Source of the DNA: Saprospiraceae bacterium
Lineage (GTDB): Bacteria; Bacteroidota; Bacteroidia; Chitinophagales; Saprospiraceae
Length of the DNA stretch: 64,000 bases
Reading direction: 5' to 3'
NCBI GenBank assembly: GCA_016718205.1
Contig: JADKEB010000018.1
Coordinates: 76,602 to 140,601, forward strand
Of this stretch, positions 8,459-20,057 are shown piece by piece; within the stretch, counting starts at the first letter, position 1, and each line of letters begins with the position of its first letter. Both the position numbers and the translations under genes were made by a program. The notes under the pieces are model-generated. The model was not told the DNA's origin. It did not search any database and worked only from the letters and a program-made list of their open reading frames with translations.

Positions 8459-8983
8459 CTATAAATTTATCAAAGGATAATATCTTTCCTTGATGACATT
8501 CATATGATGCATGACGTGACCTGCGATCGTAAATCCAAGAGCCAAAACTGAAATATTGGATTTGAATATATATCCTTCCCTTATCAAGTCCTCTTCATTA
8601 AAGCTTTTGTACAATAATGTAGTGGATTGACGGACAATATCAAATTCTTCGATCAAATCGTTCAGTTTTCTGCCTGAAGCATGTGCGTTTTTCACATACT
8701 CATTCTCATCAAATCCGGCTAACGGGGTTTGATCATATCTTGCGATTCTTAATGCCCGATAAGCAAATATTCTTTCTGTATCTATCAAATGCTGTAAAAT
8801 ATCTCTGATAGTCCATTTTCCGGGAGCATATACATTATGACCGATTTGACTTAACGTTCTTTTTTCCGCATTGATCATTTCATAGCCATAAATACTCAAT
8901 GCATCCGTCAGATCTATATCAGGTACACACGATATGTACCGGTCGAAGTATTCCGGTAAGAGATTGATTTGTTGTTTAAACAT
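8459..8983 (-). CDS. DinB family protein
   Basis: A 174-residue four-helix-bundle protein of the DinB/YfiT type. Possible metal ligands are His in DILQHLIDTERIFAYRAL (near residue 63) and in GHVMHHMNVIKERY near the C-terminus. Members are metal-binding and include thiol transferases, but most have no assigned reaction. It is a tandem neighbour of a second DinB gene (3-base gap), probably one operon. Confidence 0.85.
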   Translation of the reverse strand: MFKQQINLLPEYFDRYISCVPDIDLTDALSIYGYEMINAEKRTLSQIGHNVYAPGKWTIRDILQHLIDTERIFAYRALRIARYDQTPLAGFDENEYVKNAHASGRKLNDLIEEFDIVRQSTTLLYKSFNEEDLIREGYIFKSNISVLALGFTIAGHVMHHMNVIKERYYPLINL

Positions 8984-8986
8984 GAT

Positions 8987-9529
8987 TTATTTGCTTTGAT
9001 TTTGGTATTTTGATTGAAGTACATTTACATGGTGCAGCGTATGATAAGTATTCCACATCAGGATCTCTCTCAGTGTCATTTTACCCATCAATGGATGCGG
9101 AACCAGTAAAGTATCCATTTGTTTTTCAGAAAGCTTCAAAGTGGCATTATTAAGTTTGCCATTGAGTTTGCTAAGCTGATCCAACCATGTATCTGATTCT
9201 TTGGCCGGCGACACCGGCATATTCCTCGAAAATGGACCGACTACTCCTGGGGCCACTTTTGAAAGCTTTTCTTCATATCTGTGGATGACTTCTTCGTAAG
9301 TTCTTGATGGCCTGTTGCTGGCACCAAACCTCCACTTCAAAATAAAATCAGGTAACCTGAGCGCATTCAGAAGTGGTTTTGTAGATTGCACAAGATGGAT
9401 GACGTGCTGACCTGCAGACCATTTGCCTTCAGGCTGCACTTCCCAAAGAGAGGGAATCTGACCTTGAAAAAAGGATCTTAGCTGATCTTCATTATTTCTG
9501 AGAGCTTCAACAATTTGAGTATTGACCAT
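8987..9529 (-). CDS. DinB family protein
   Basis: A 180-residue DinB-type protein, distinct in sequence from the one downstream. The GQHVIHLVQSTKPLL segment near residue 40 and WNTYHTLHHVNVLQ near the C-terminus carry the likely metal-binding histidines. It is the first gene of a DinB pair. Function unknown beyond the family fold. Confidence 0.85.
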   Translation of the reverse strand: MVNTQIVEALRNNEDQLRSFFQGQIPSLWEVQPEGKWSAGQHVIHLVQSTKPLLNALRLPDFILKWRFGASNRPSRTYEEVIHRYEEKLSKVAPGVVGPFSRNMPVSPAKESDTWLDQLSKLNGKLNNATLKLSEKQMDTLLVPHPLMGKMTLREILMWNTYHTLHHVNVLQSKYQNQSK

Positions 9530-9662
9530 ATGAGATTGTTTTGATTTTAATATCTTAAATATCTAAAAATGAGATTTGTATTGAGAGCTTCAAATGCCAT
9601 AAAATAGCGACTGATTTTGAAGTATTTGGATGTTGTAATAGATTATCATTTTAGATTTTAGG

Positions 9663-10712
9663 TTACTCTTTATTAGCCAGCTGACCACATGCCGCATCGA
9701 TATCTTTCCCTCTGCTTCTTCTTATGGTAATCATGATATCATGGCTTCTCAGGTACTTTGCAAAGTTATTTATTTTTTCTTCATCTGCTTTTATAAATTC
9801 CACTCCTTCGATAGCATTATATTCAATAATATTGACTTTTACGGGAAACTGTTTGCACAATTTAAGCAGATTTTTTGCATCTTCCATTCCGTCATTAAAA
9901 TTTTTAAATGCAATGTACTCGTAACTGATTTTATTGCCGGTCTTCCTGTAGAAATAATTAAGAGAAGTCATTAAGGCTTCAAGATTATTTTGTTCGTTTA
10001 TCGGCATTATTTCATTCCTCTTTACATCATCAGCTGCGTGCAGGGACAATGCCAGATTAAATTTAACATCTTCATCCGCCAATCTTGTGATCATTTTTGC
10101 AATTCCTGCTGTGCTGACCGTGATTCTTTTTGGCGATATATTCAATCCTGAAGGAGATGTAAGCAATTCTATACTTTCAAGAGTGCTGGAATATGCCAAA
10201 AGTGGCTCACCCATACCCATATACACTACATTTGTCAACGGGGAGCCGAAAGCATTCACACATTGTTGGTTCACTAAAACATACTGATCGTAGATTTCTG
10301 ACGGGTCCAGATTTCTGACTCTTTTCATCTGGCCGGTAGCACAAAATTTACAAGTGAGACTACAACCTACCTGAGTCGAAACACATACGGTAAATCGTTT
10401 ATCATCAGGTACCGGGATCAATACTGCTTCGATTTTATGCCCATCGTGGAGTATAAATCGTGTTTTGATAGTACCGTCTAAGCTTTTCTGAATTTTATCC
10501 GTTTTTATAGCATTGATAACATATATATCTTCAAGTTTTTTTCTGAGTGTAAGCGGCAGATTTGTCATTTCAGCAATATCCGTTGCCGATTTTTGCCAAA
10601 GCCATTCATAGATTTGTCTGGAACGAAAAGCAGGTTCTCCCATTCTCATCATGACGTCTGTGAGCTGGTCGATACTCAATTTTCTTAAATCACTTTTCAG
10701 GACTTCGGTCAT
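9663..10712 (-). CDS. rlmN: Dual-specificity RNA methyltransferase RlmN
   Basis: A 349-residue protein starting at the ATG at 10712 (MTEVLKSDLRKL); the longer frame from 10754 adds 14 unlikely residues. The radical SAM motif is CSLTCKFC, and the catalytic cysteine near the C-terminus lies in DAACGQLA. The core MGMGEPL and LSLHAADD segments match RlmN. It methylates C2 of A2503 in 23S rRNA and A37 in some tRNAs. Confidence 0.96.
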   Translation of the reverse strand: MTEVLKSDLRKLSIDQLTDVMMRMGEPAFRSRQIYEWLWQKSATDIAEMTNLPLTLRKKLEDIYVINAIKTDKIQKSLDGTIKTRFILHDGHKIEAVLIPVPDDKRFTVCVSTQVGCSLTCKFCATGQMKRVRNLDPSEIYDQYVLVNQQCVNAFGSPLTNVVYMGMGEPLLAYSSTLESIELLTSPSGLNISPKRITVSTAGIAKMITRLADEDVKFNLALSLHAADDVKRNEIMPINEQNNLEALMTSLNYFYRKTGNKISYEYIAFKNFNDGMEDAKNLLKLCKQFPVKVNIIEYNAIEGVEFIKADEEKINNFAKYLRSHDIMITIRRSRGKDIDAACGQLANKE

Positions 10713-10889
10713 AATAATCTGTAAATTAAAACAAAGTAAATGGAAAATAGGCACAAATGTTCCTGAATAAAAACTTATTTTTACATTTTTAACAGTACAC
10801 CTACAATTAAAATCTCTTATTAGTTGATCAAAGGTTCAAATTTTCACTTTAGTTTTTATAACTATCCATTTACAAAATCTACACAAGTG

Positions 10890-13226
10890 ATGAAGTCCAT
10901 CCTCTATATTTTCATTTTTACCGCTTTTGCACTATCGCTTCAGGCTCAAGTTCCGCCTATTTGTGGAGCCAGCCCATCAATGAAGTCTTTTTGCAGGGAT
11001 GCTTGTATCATTTGCGATATTGATGGATTTACCGGAAGGAACAACAGCAATGTGGTAGGTCAGGCACCTCCCGGATTTTGCACCGGTCAGGTACATAATA
11101 TGCAATGGATAGGATTTATCGCAGGTACTATCGATCTTACACTGGAAGTCAAAGTGACAAACTGCACCATAAATCTTGGATTGGAAATCGGTCTATATGA
11201 AAGTTTGAATTGTACTTCTTTCGGCGCGTCAGCGAGTGTGATACTGATGTAAGACCCAATACCACCAGGATATTTAAAAAATACCGTACCTCTCACTGTC
11301 GGACAATATTACTATTTTGTCATGGATGGAAGCAGCAATGATATTTGTGACTGGACTATCAAAGTCACTAATGGATCTACCAAAGTGGCACCACTCACCC
11401 AAACTCCCGCTATAATAGCTCCTGATAAAGTGTGTCAAAACGATACTTTCAATTTTAAAACACCTGGTATCAGCGGAGCGACTTTTTATAACTGGACACT
11501 TAATGACGTCTTTATTAAAAACGAAAAGGAAAACCAATATAAGATAACTCAACCCGGCTCATACAAGCTTTGTCTCGAAGCATCCAATGTGTGTGATAAG
11601 TCCCCAAAATCATGTAAAACAATAGAAGTATTACCTACTCCGACAACAAAAATTAATCAGGAGATCTGTTTTGGGGAATGTTATAAGTTTCATGGTATGG
11701 ATTTCTGCACTTCCGGAATATATGAGGTGCGCGTCCCTGCTGCTAATGGGTGTGATAGCATTCTGGTTTTTGATCTCAAAGTGGCTGATAAAATTACTGC
11801 CACAACTTCTCTCAATATATGTGAAGGGGATACTTTAAAAATAGGAAATGGTCAGCTCAGTACAAATGGCAAACATCAGGTAAGAATACAAAATCAAGAG
11901 GGCTGTGACATTTTTATGGAAGTAAATCTCAGGCTCATCGTTTGCAATATCAAAGCAAGTATCGAAGCTGTACCTGTGATATGCAATGGACAAAACACAG
12001 GAATTGTACGGTTCAAAGTAGATCGCGGGACACCTCCATTTACCTACAGAGGATTCAAAATAGAAAATCCATCCAAGGTATTTAGTGGCAATATTACTGA
12101 TCAAAACGTGATAGAAACCATTACAAACCTAGATGAAGGCAATTATACTTTTACTATTGAAGATAATTTTGGCAATAGTCGTGTGCTAAATGTATTTGTT
12201 CCGCAACCATCAAAACTCAAAATACAAAATACTTCATCAAACTATAATGGTTTTCAGGTCTCGTGTTATGGCCGAAATGATGGTTTTTACAAAACTATTC
12301 CATCAGGTGCTACCCCGCCATATTCATATAAACATTCATTTGGTGGTTCAATTTCAGATTCACTCTCCGGACTTGTCTCTGGTACATATACGGTCACAGT
12401 GAGCGATTTCAATGGGTGCAGTCTGAATTCTGAGACCATACTCAAGCAGCCTGACAGCATAATAGCTGAAATACAAAAAATCGACCCGGGTTGCGATGGA
12501 CCAAAAACAGGTCAGATTAGTATCAAAAATGTTAAAAACGGAGTTTCACCTTACCGATACGCATTAAATACAGAATCGTATAGTACTGTCAACGAATTTC
12601 TGAAACTTGCTGAAGGCAATTATACTGTTTATATTAAAGATGCAAATCAATGCAGGCTTATTAAAACTATAACGTTGATAGCTGCAGAAATCCCGATCAT
12701 AGTAAATGAAAATCCCAGTCAGCAAATTTCTCTTGGTGATAGCACAGACCTTAAGGTAAAGCTAAACCTATCCGACTTCATAGCCTCCTGGTTACCATCT
12801 GATGGTGTATCCTGTCCCAAATGTCCCGAAACCAAGGTCCTGGCTGTCAATAACACTGATTATGAAATTGAAGTAAAATCAAAAGATGGATGTATAGCCA
12901 GATCTGTCATCAAAGTAAATGTTGAAAAAAAGAGAAGCTTCCTTATTTCCAATGTTTTTAGCCCCAATGGTGACCTGTCCAATGATAAAATGAAGGTATT
13001 TACAGGCAATGATGTTGAAAAAATCTTATCATTTAATATTTATGACAGATGGGGCAATCTGCTTTTTAAAGCTGAACAAATTCAAAAAGGACTGTCAGAA
13101 ATAGATTGGGATGGATCATTCCACAATGTTCATACAGCAGATGGCAACTATACATGGATATCAGAAGTACTTTATATAGATGGTGTGACGAAGGTGCAGT
13201 CAGGTAGTCTTGTTGTTTTGAAGTGA
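10890..13226 (+). CDS. Large SprB-repeat protein with T9SS type B sorting domain, interrupted
   Basis: A secreted protein of about 778 residues starting at ATG 10890 with signal peptide MKSILYIFIFTAFALSLQAQ. A Cys-rich N-terminal domain is followed by Ig/PKD-like modules and at least three SprB-type repeats ('CxGxxxGxxxxxxxGxxPPYxY...GxYTVxVxDxxGC', about 11950-12690). The gliding-motility C-terminal domain (SNVFSPNGDLSNDKMKVF ... YDRWGNLLF ... DGNYTW) is the T9SS export signal. A stop occurs at 11250-11252. In the +2 frame the same stretch reads RRVSECDTDV, the expected family sequence, and the original frame resumes at about 11253. Two compensating indels around 11225-11255, rather than a simple nonsense mutation, are the likely cause. 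The two intact parts are 10890-11252 and 11253-13226. Confidence 0.85.
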
Positions 13227-13250
13227 GAGAACCAATAGTCACTCTGCAAA

Positions 13251-13979
13251 TCACCTTAATAGTTTATCCATCACTTCCTGTCGTTTGCTTCTTGACACAG
13301 GAACTCGGATGTCTTCCGCCATAATGATCTCCATTGCATCTCCTTTCACTATCTTCCTGATGTATGATTCCTTAATTAACCATGAAGTATGTGGTCTGAA
13401 AAATCCTGGATTGTTGAGCAACTCTTCTATGTCTCGCAGGGTTTTGGATAATAGGTAAGGTTTTTTCAAATCCTGAGTATATATACGGCAATAACTTCCA
13501 TCAGCTTCACAACAAATAATGTCCTTCACCTGAACGAAAACAATTTCATTACCTATAGGGAGCAGAATTTTTTCAGGAAGATCTGTTTGACTCAGATAGT
13601 GCAGATGATGGATGGCTTCTATGGATGGTGCTGAAGAAGATTTTTTTACGGCAGATATCAATTCAGCCTTATCTATCGGCTTGAGCAAATAATCTATAGC
13701 ATTGAATTTAAAAGCCCTAATAGCATACTGATCATATGCTGTGGTGAATACAATTCTTGAAGTAATCTTTCCCAATTTTTTCAGCAAATCAAAACCATTC
13801 ATTTGCGGCATTTCAATGTCCAGAAATAAGATGTCCGGCTGATGATGTCTGAGATAATCCAGCACCTGAATCGATTCGTTGAAAATGCCCGTTATATTTA
13901 CTTCAGGGCAGTGTTTTGTCAGTAGGATTTGCATTACATCAGTGCAATGCAACTCATCATCTATGATCACTGCTGTCAT
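13251..13979 (-). CDS. LytTR family response regulator
   Basis: A 242-residue two-domain regulator. The N-terminal REC domain has its phospho-acceptor Asp in LFLDIEMPQMNGFDLL (near residue 56) and the conserved KPI near 103. The C-terminal LytTR DNA-binding domain starts near residue 140 (KILLPIGNEIVFVQVKDI). It starts 2 bases after the stop of the upstream sensor kinase gene, so the pair forms one operon. Its target genes are unknown; the flanking T9SS protein is a plausible candidate only by position. Confidence 0.93.
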   Translation of the reverse strand: MTAVIIDDELHCTDVMQILLTKHCPEVNITGIFNESIQVLDYLRHHQPDILFLDIEMPQMNGFDLLKKLGKITSRIVFTTAYDQYAIRAFKFNAIDYLLKPIDKAELISAVKKSSSAPSIEAIHHLHYLSQTDLPEKILLPIGNEIVFVQVKDIICCEADGSYCRIYTQDLKKPYLLSKTLRDIEELLNNPGFFRPHTSWLIKESYIRKIVKGDAMEIIMAEDIRVPVSRSKRQEVMDKLLR

Positions 13980-13981
13980 GG

Positions 13982-16900
13982 TTATTTTTTATGATTTAGG
14001 ATTATCATTACTTTTGTACCGCATGGATTACTTTGTGTGTCAGATAAGTCTTCAATCGTGATTGACGAAATGATCCCATGAAGTTTTGCATCAGTTTAAG
14101 ACGCTCTTCTGTCAGGGCTATACCATGAGATTTGTGCTTGTCGCCGGACTTACTTTTTGAGAAATGTCGCTTTTTCCCGACCGATGCCATTGTCAATTAT
14201 TTCTATTTTGATATCATCATCTTTTTTAGAAATATTGACATTCAGTTTTTTGTCCATCAATGAAGGTGCTTGCATGAGTCCGTGCCAAATGGCATTTTCT
14301 ACATAGGGTTGGAGTAAAAGTGGCGGCACCATGATATCTAATGTCCGGACTTCATCGTCCATGCTTATCTTCCAAACAAAACTATCCTGAAACCTCATCG
14401 ATTCCAATTCAATATACAATCTTAGGGCTTCAAGCTCTACTTCTAATGACACAATATCTTCTCTGCTTGCATCCAGAATCATTCTGATGAGTCGGGAAAA
14501 TTTTGTAAGATACTCAGATGCTTCATCAGTATTATTGGTAAGTATGAAGCGATTGATAGAGTTCAGACAATTGAAGATAAAATGTGGATTCATCTGAGCA
14601 CGTAAGGCAGTCATTTCTATTTCAGCAATACGTTGTTTTAATTTGTTTTTTTCATACTCTTCTTTTCTGATATCAGATATACGCTTTTTGTAAGCCCAAA
14701 AAATAAATCCGAACAAAAATATCGAACCAAAAATATCGAACCAAATAGTTTTCCACCAAGGTGGATTAATGACCAATTGTACATCAAATTCTATTCCGGG
14801 CTCATATCTTTGTCTTACCTTAATTGTATATGCCCCTGGCGATAAATTATACATACCTACAGACATCGCCTGCATTGACTCCCATTCCTTTCCATTTATA
14901 TTAAACTGGAGATCTGGCAAAGTAGCTGATTCAGGATCCAAATACCCGAATCCAATGATGAGATTATTTTGATTATAGTTCAAAACCAAAATGCTATCCA
15001 CTGCTATGTTTGTTCCAAAAAGTCTGACCTCTTTGATATAGATACGTCCATTTTTTCGTTCATTGTTCAGGATAGAGCCATCAATATGGATCATATTATC
15101 AGGAAACATGTTTTGAGCTATTTGTCCATTGTGATCAGGAAAAATTCTGTAATTAAAAAGTGCTGCATTCTTTTCTGTGTCAAAAGAATAAAATCGTTCT
15201 TTTTTTGGATCATAAGCCATGAGACCTACTTCAGATGTATACCATAAAATTCTGTCAGGAGCAACATATCCATATCTGACCGCATCTGAAGGCATACCTT
15301 CGAGAGTTGTAAACAATTTGGCTTTCATATCCGAGCTGCTGATGTACATAAGACCTCGACCTGGGCATCAACAAATATACATTACCCTGTTTGTCTCCTA
15401 TGATATCACTGACGAATGCTTTCCTGTTGTTGCCTGCTCTTGAAAAAGGATAGTTTTTTGAAATATGTGTCTTGGTATCGATAATGTAGAGTCCATTTTT
15501 TTCTGTTCCCAACCATATCTTATCAGTGAATTGATCATAATATAATGAACTGAAAAGTGTGCCTGATATTTTTGTATCAAAATATTCCAGAATTTGACTT
15601 CCTTTTCTGATGATATAAATCCCGGTATTCCGCTCTCTGATGTATATATTCCCTTGTCTGTCTTCCACAAAATTTCTGAATTCAGTCTCTGTGTCTGACT
15701 TTATATGCGCCGGAACTTCATACTTTGAAAGCTTTTGACCATCTTCACTCAATTGATACACGGATTTGCTTGTAGAAATATATTGTCGATTGTCCGACGC
15801 CGCATAATACAATTGTAAAATACCCAGATTAGTGCTATTTTCCTTATCTTTTAAAATATAACAAAATTGATCATCGCAAATCGCAATTTGACCTTTTTCC
15901 CAGTCACCTGTCAGCATTTTTCCGGAAGATGTGATATAACTATGATTATTCTTAAAACCCTTTGGCAGTGGTATTTTTGTTTTTGAAAAATAAGAATCCT
16001 TTCTTTGGGAATGTATAAATGGAGCAGGATCAGATTTAAGAAAATATATATGGTTATCATACACTTCAAAATTTGTATACCAACCATTGGATAGAAATCC
16101 TTTATCATCATCAAAAACAAAATCTGAAAACTTTTCTGTTTTTATATTATAGAGAAATATTCCGTCACTTCGCAACATTATCATCGCATCATGTCCAAAT
16201 GATTTTATTTTGAGTATCTGATCAGGGATATGATTAGGTGCAGGTGGGCACGTATGGTGCTTCAGGTCTCTGTAGATGAGTGATAAGTATAAAAACACTG
16301 ATCATATGTTCCAATCCAAAGTGTCCCGTTTTTATCAATTTCATGAATATAAAATGCAAAATAGTCTTTTACACCAGGATGAGGATGATATTTAAAAACC
16401 ATGGTTGTAGTCTGCACAGAAAATAGACCATACACTGTCATCAACCACAATTCTGTTTTTGACTTTCGCTTTATACTTTGGGTGATACTATTCCTTTGTT
16501 CTGATTTTATGATACCCGCTTTAAATGCAAATCGTACCAACCACTCTTCACAAATTTTTCTGTTTCAGGATCAAATATTAACACATCGTAATACCCACCT
16601 ATCCAAATGCGCCCGAACTGATCTTCTGTCATTTCTGTGTAGCTGATGCCTTGTATGGGCATCACTATTTTGTCAGGATAATAATTTTTGAAAGTATGTT
16701 TTTTATGATCAAACAGACTCAGGCCGTCGTCAGTATTTATCCAAAGTCGTCCTTTACTGTCTTCCAACATTCCATTACAGCTGTTGTTGGCTATCGAATT
16801 TGGGTCACCAGGTTGGTGTTTGAATGTATAAAAGGAATTTCCATCATATCTATTGAGTCCTTTATCTGTTGAAATCCACAGAAAACCAGCTTTATCACGA

Positions 16901-17045
16901 TACATCGATCTGCACAACTCAGAACTCAAACCATCCTTTATGGTATAAAAATTTGTTTGATAACTTTGCTGAGCAAATTGATCAACCGGCAACCAAAAAC
17001 AATGATTGCAGGAATAAACCAAAATTTGTAAATTTGGTAGTGCAT
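13982..17045 (-). pseudogene. Two-component sensor kinase (propeller + LytS-type), six frame breaks
   Basis: Reading frames on the minus strand join into one protein of about 1,000 residues: a signal peptide from ATG 17045, two-component-regulator propeller repeats (GFLWISTDKGLNRYDG, GRLWINTDDGLSLFD, GRIWIGG), a Y_Y_Y domain, one membrane span near 14700, then the His-kinase region NPHFIFNCLNSINRF and the ATPase motif DNGIGREKA. Breaks lie near 16985, 16520, 16270, 15300, 14165 and 14080. The last lets the tail end in GTKVMIILNHKK with its stop at 13982-13984. The longest intact pieces are 16507-17022, 15255-16298 and 14150-15349. No inactivating change other than indels is seen, so sequence errors are as likely as decay. 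It forms a pair with the LytTR regulator. Confidence 0.8.
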
Positions 17046-17111
17046 CTGTAAGCGTAAAAATATCAAAGGTGAAAATTACATGATATTTGTTATATTTTTT
17101 AGGTTTATCTG

Positions 17112-17527
17112 AGAGTATGTTTAAATTTTTATGTTTGAGTGAAAGTGAGAAAATTTCATTTTGGACAAGGTGACTGAATGGTCTCGTCTATGACGAGAAT
17201 TGAGTAAAATATTTTACTCAATAAAGAAGGAATTGCGAAAGCCACCCATCCAATCAAATGCTTGCTTGGTTCCTTTCATTAAATCGTGATTTCGTATCAC
17301 GATTTTGCTTTGCACCATTCAGTCCGGCTCGCAGTGAATAACGAATATAGCCTGTCAAGACGATTTTTTAAAAAATATGTCTTGATCGGGACAGAAACGT
17401 CCCGAAAGCTCATGCCTTCGGCTGACGCGTTACACGAAAAAATATAACGCAGGCCTGCCTTGCCGACAGGCAGGCTAAAATAAAAGTTGCTACTTGGAGC
17501 CAAATGATAAAAGTTGAAACATACTCT
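17112..17527. repeat. Dispersed element A with inverted ends and variable core
   Basis: The ends are imperfect 20-bp inverted repeats starting AGAGTATGTTT. Inside are a CTCGT/ACGAG hairpin, a perfect 24-bp palindrome built on ATTGAGTAAAAT (about 17189-17214), a divergent core, and a GCCTGCC/GGCAGGC hairpin near the right end. Both end regions, but not the core, match element B at 40537-40875 in the opposite orientation. The right end stops one base from the stop codon of the following minus-strand gene. The gap between the kinase and that gene contains nothing else. Confidence 0.65.
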
Positions 17528-17528
17528 A

Positions 17529-17984
17529 TTAATCAGATTTTCTGATGCCTAATTTTACCATATAAAGGCTCAACAAAATCAATATACAATCTGTAAAAAA
17601 TATACCCTTACTGAAAATATGTGATTGAGACGGGTCGTTTTTATCCATAACTACATTTACCTCTTCATGTAATTCAAAATTCATCCATGGAAGAATTATT
17701 GTAGATGTGGCATATCCTTGCAAGGAGTCCAAACTTCCTGCTACTTTTGGATATCTGTATACAGGTCGTCTTGCTTTGTATTTTTTACCTACTTTTGTTG
17801 TATTATCTTCAAAAATACTTTTGCTGGATTTACTTCCTCTGAAACCTATCACTATTCCCTTTACTTTGTTTCCATCTAACTGATATTGAATGGTTTCCAC
17901 CATGGGTTTGCCTATAATGTAGATCAATACAAATCCACCTGCTATTAGCAATATTCTAAATAAAAAGACCATGAAACGACTCAT
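17529..17984 (-). CDS. DUF3592-like membrane protein
   Basis: A 151-residue protein with an N-terminal membrane segment (residues 7-28), a central soluble part containing VKGIVIGFRGSKS and YRYPKVAG, and a second membrane segment at the C-terminus. The layout and the central beta-rich part fit DUF3592. Function unknown. The stop abuts element A. The gene upstream on the same strand ends 1 base before its start, suggesting co-transcription. Confidence 0.65.
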   Translation of the reverse strand: MSRFMVFLFRILLIAGGFVLIYIIGKPMVETIQYQLDGNKVKGIVIGFRGSKSSKSIFEDNTTKVGKKYKARRPVYRYPKVAGSLDSLQGYATSTIILPWMNFELHEEVNVVMDKNDPSQSHIFSKGIFFTDCILILLSLYMVKLGIRKSD

Positions 17985-17985
17985 A

Positions 17986-18833
17986 TTATTTGCCTGTATT
18001 ATATATACTCATCAATAATGCTTTGCTGATACGTTGTCCCGCTTTTTTACCTATATGCCCTTGCCCGGGAGACGTATCTATACCATTGACATCACTAGGG
18101 TCAGAAACAGTATTGCGATTTTCTGTACAGATACGCCATACACCACTGAGCTGACAAACACCATCATTGCTTTCCAGGGACTGAAGGTCAAAAATAACAT
18201 CTGTTTTAGCAAAAGTTGTTCTCATCCATTGAGCTACTTTCATACGTGCGCTATTTCCATCATATGACTCTACAGAATAAACCAAAGGAGGTGTCACATG
18301 TACTACCCTGAAGTCAGTGACTTTTGACTTTAGTTCATCAACCATAGATTTGTAGGCCGTCTGAACCTGTGTGTAATTATTGTCATCAATGTCTGCATAA
18401 CCAAATTTAAAGATACCTATTTTTACCACATCTTTGCTATTTAGTACCTGTTCTTTGAAAACTCTGATTTTTTCATACGGATTTCCATTGGGGATTTTTC
18501 CCACATCAACAAAGATTCCACCCATGAAACCTTTGTTGACCTTATCTCCATTGCCATAGTATTCCTAGGAAAACCGTTGGCTTTGCAACCTTCTTCCAGA
18601 TCTTGGCCTACTGATTGGTGTAGAAACAGGGTATTCCATCCTTTGACACGATTTTTTTCAGTTGTGGACAAAGCATCCCATGTTGCTACACCTGCGGTTC
18701 CGACGATACCCGGACTTCCTTTTCCTATTTCGGTATTGGTATTTCCATTATTGTCATCTGGGATATCAGTATTTTGTTCCTTATTACAAGTTATAAATGC
18801 TAAAAGAAAGAGAATATTAAAGTTAATGCGCAT
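17986..18833 (-). pseudogene. SGNH/GDSL hydrolase-like lipoprotein with one frame break
   Basis: The first part starts at ATG 18833 with a lipoprotein signal (FLLAFITC, lipobox Cys) and contains WNTLFLHQSVGQDLEEG, which resembles the active-site region of SGNH-type esterases. After a one-base shift near 18568 the protein continues as EYYGNGDKVNKGFMGG and then to residue TGK at 17986. Joined length is about 280 residues. Later motifs include GIFKFGYADID and FRVVHVTPPLVYS. Its substrate is unknown. The single indel may be a sequence error. Confidence 0.6.
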
Positions 18834-18843
18834 GATTATATAT

Positions 18844-19356
18844 TTATTCGTGATAATAAAATTTTCCATCTGTGATGACCATTGCCTGACCTGAAGCACA
18901 AGTAAGTGTACCGGAAAATGTGGCTTCCACTTCTGAGCTAGTAGCTTTAGTCACACGAACTTTCATGTCAAATCCCATCATACTTCCGCAGAGATAGTCC
19001 TGTTCTGACCAGTTGCCCATCTGAGCTACGGACAGGGCTTTATTGCCTTGAGTAAATGAAAACTGCCCCGGACCATCCGTCTGATAGATGTTGATATTAA
19101 ATGTTTTCTCTGTTTTATCCTTTTTTACCTGAGGCCCCGGCTATAATGATGACTTTGTCATACCCTTTGGGATGAAAGGCTCCAAACACATCATGATCAG
19201 CAGACCATTCTTGTCCATTTATTTTCATAGTAAGAAAATTTTTTTCAATGGACGATGGGTTTGACGTTTGATTGTTGTCAGATGATTTTTGACTATTGCT
19301 GCACGAGACGAAAGTCAATAATAAAATGGAAATCAAATGTAAAGGAAAAACTTCAT
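18844..19356 (-). pseudogene. Small lipoprotein, frame-broken
   Basis: Pieces in two or three frames form a protein of about 170 residues. The start is probably ATG 19356 (MKFFLYI), with a shift into ISILLLTFVSC (lipobox). A readable block follows to GASGKKG, then a shift near 19125 in an A-rich stretch, and then KTFNINIYQTDGPGQFSF up to a stop at 18844. The second half resembles the C-terminal part of DUF6252-type Bacteroidota lipoproteins, but I do not assign a family. Both shifts are short indels. Confidence 0.5.
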
Positions 19357-19408
19357 TAGGTTAAAATTTTAGTTATTGGTAAATATTAAATGATACAAGA
19401 AAGTTACT

Positions 19409-19825
19409 TTAAATTTTTTGATAGGTAATCGTCCCTTGACCTTCTATACCAACCCAAACCATTTTCTTTCCGGTCATGGTAAACTTATATTTTTGGCCGA
19501 CAGAAGGTGCTTTTTTATGACCTATGGTGATGATATTTCCTGAGACCGTCCAAACGGATTCAGAATAGAGTTTTTCTTGTATTTTTTTATATTTTTCATC
19601 ACATCCACTTTGTGTAGCATCCAGCCTGTATGTACCGTCAGAATTGATGACATATTGAATACCAGCAGCACAAGGTCTTTGTGCCAGCAGCGCTTTATGA
19701 CTGTCAAATTTTTCACCTTGGTATTCATTGATTTCCGTTATGACCTTCCATCTGCCTAAAGGGTTTTGAGCGAAAGAAGTAAGTGAAAAACTTAAAAGAA
19801 AAAACAAATGAATATATCTGGTCAT
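19409..19825 (-). CDS. Secreted lipocalin-like protein
   Basis: A 138-residue protein with signal peptide MTRYIHLFFLLSFSLTSFAQ and a mature part that begins NPLGRWKV. It continues as alternating beta-strand segments (SDGTYRLDA, ESVWTVSGNIITIG, YKFTMTGKKMVW), the layout of small lipocalin-like domains in Bacteroidota. Two Cys (about 52 and 74) could form a disulfide. Ligand unknown. Intact, unlike its upstream neighbours. Confidence 0.65.
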   Translation of the reverse strand: MTRYIHLFFLLSFSLTSFAQNPLGRWKVITEINEYQGEKFDSHKALLAQRPCAAGIQYVINSDGTYRLDATQSGCDEKYKKIQEKLYSESVWTVSGNIITIGHKKAPSVGQKYKFTMTGKKMVWVGIEGQGTITYQKI

Positions 19826-20057
19826 AATATTGGACTTAATTATGACACAAAACTAATAAGGACTAGTCATACTTTACAAGTTCGACTTCTAAATGACACT
19901 TCTGGCTTTGTACTTGGATGCAAAAGACTTAGATTCTAAAACACTAAATACAAACTCAAACCATCCTATTACCAATTGATATAGATCTTATATGTGATGA
20001 ATTAATAGCTTTGTTAGAGTATTTGATCAACATAAAAAATCATAAAAAATATATATC

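Noticed and set aside
10713..10754. Upstream start for rlmN
   Set aside because: The 14 extra residues are hydrophobic and unlike the family; ATG 10712 gives the usual N-terminus.
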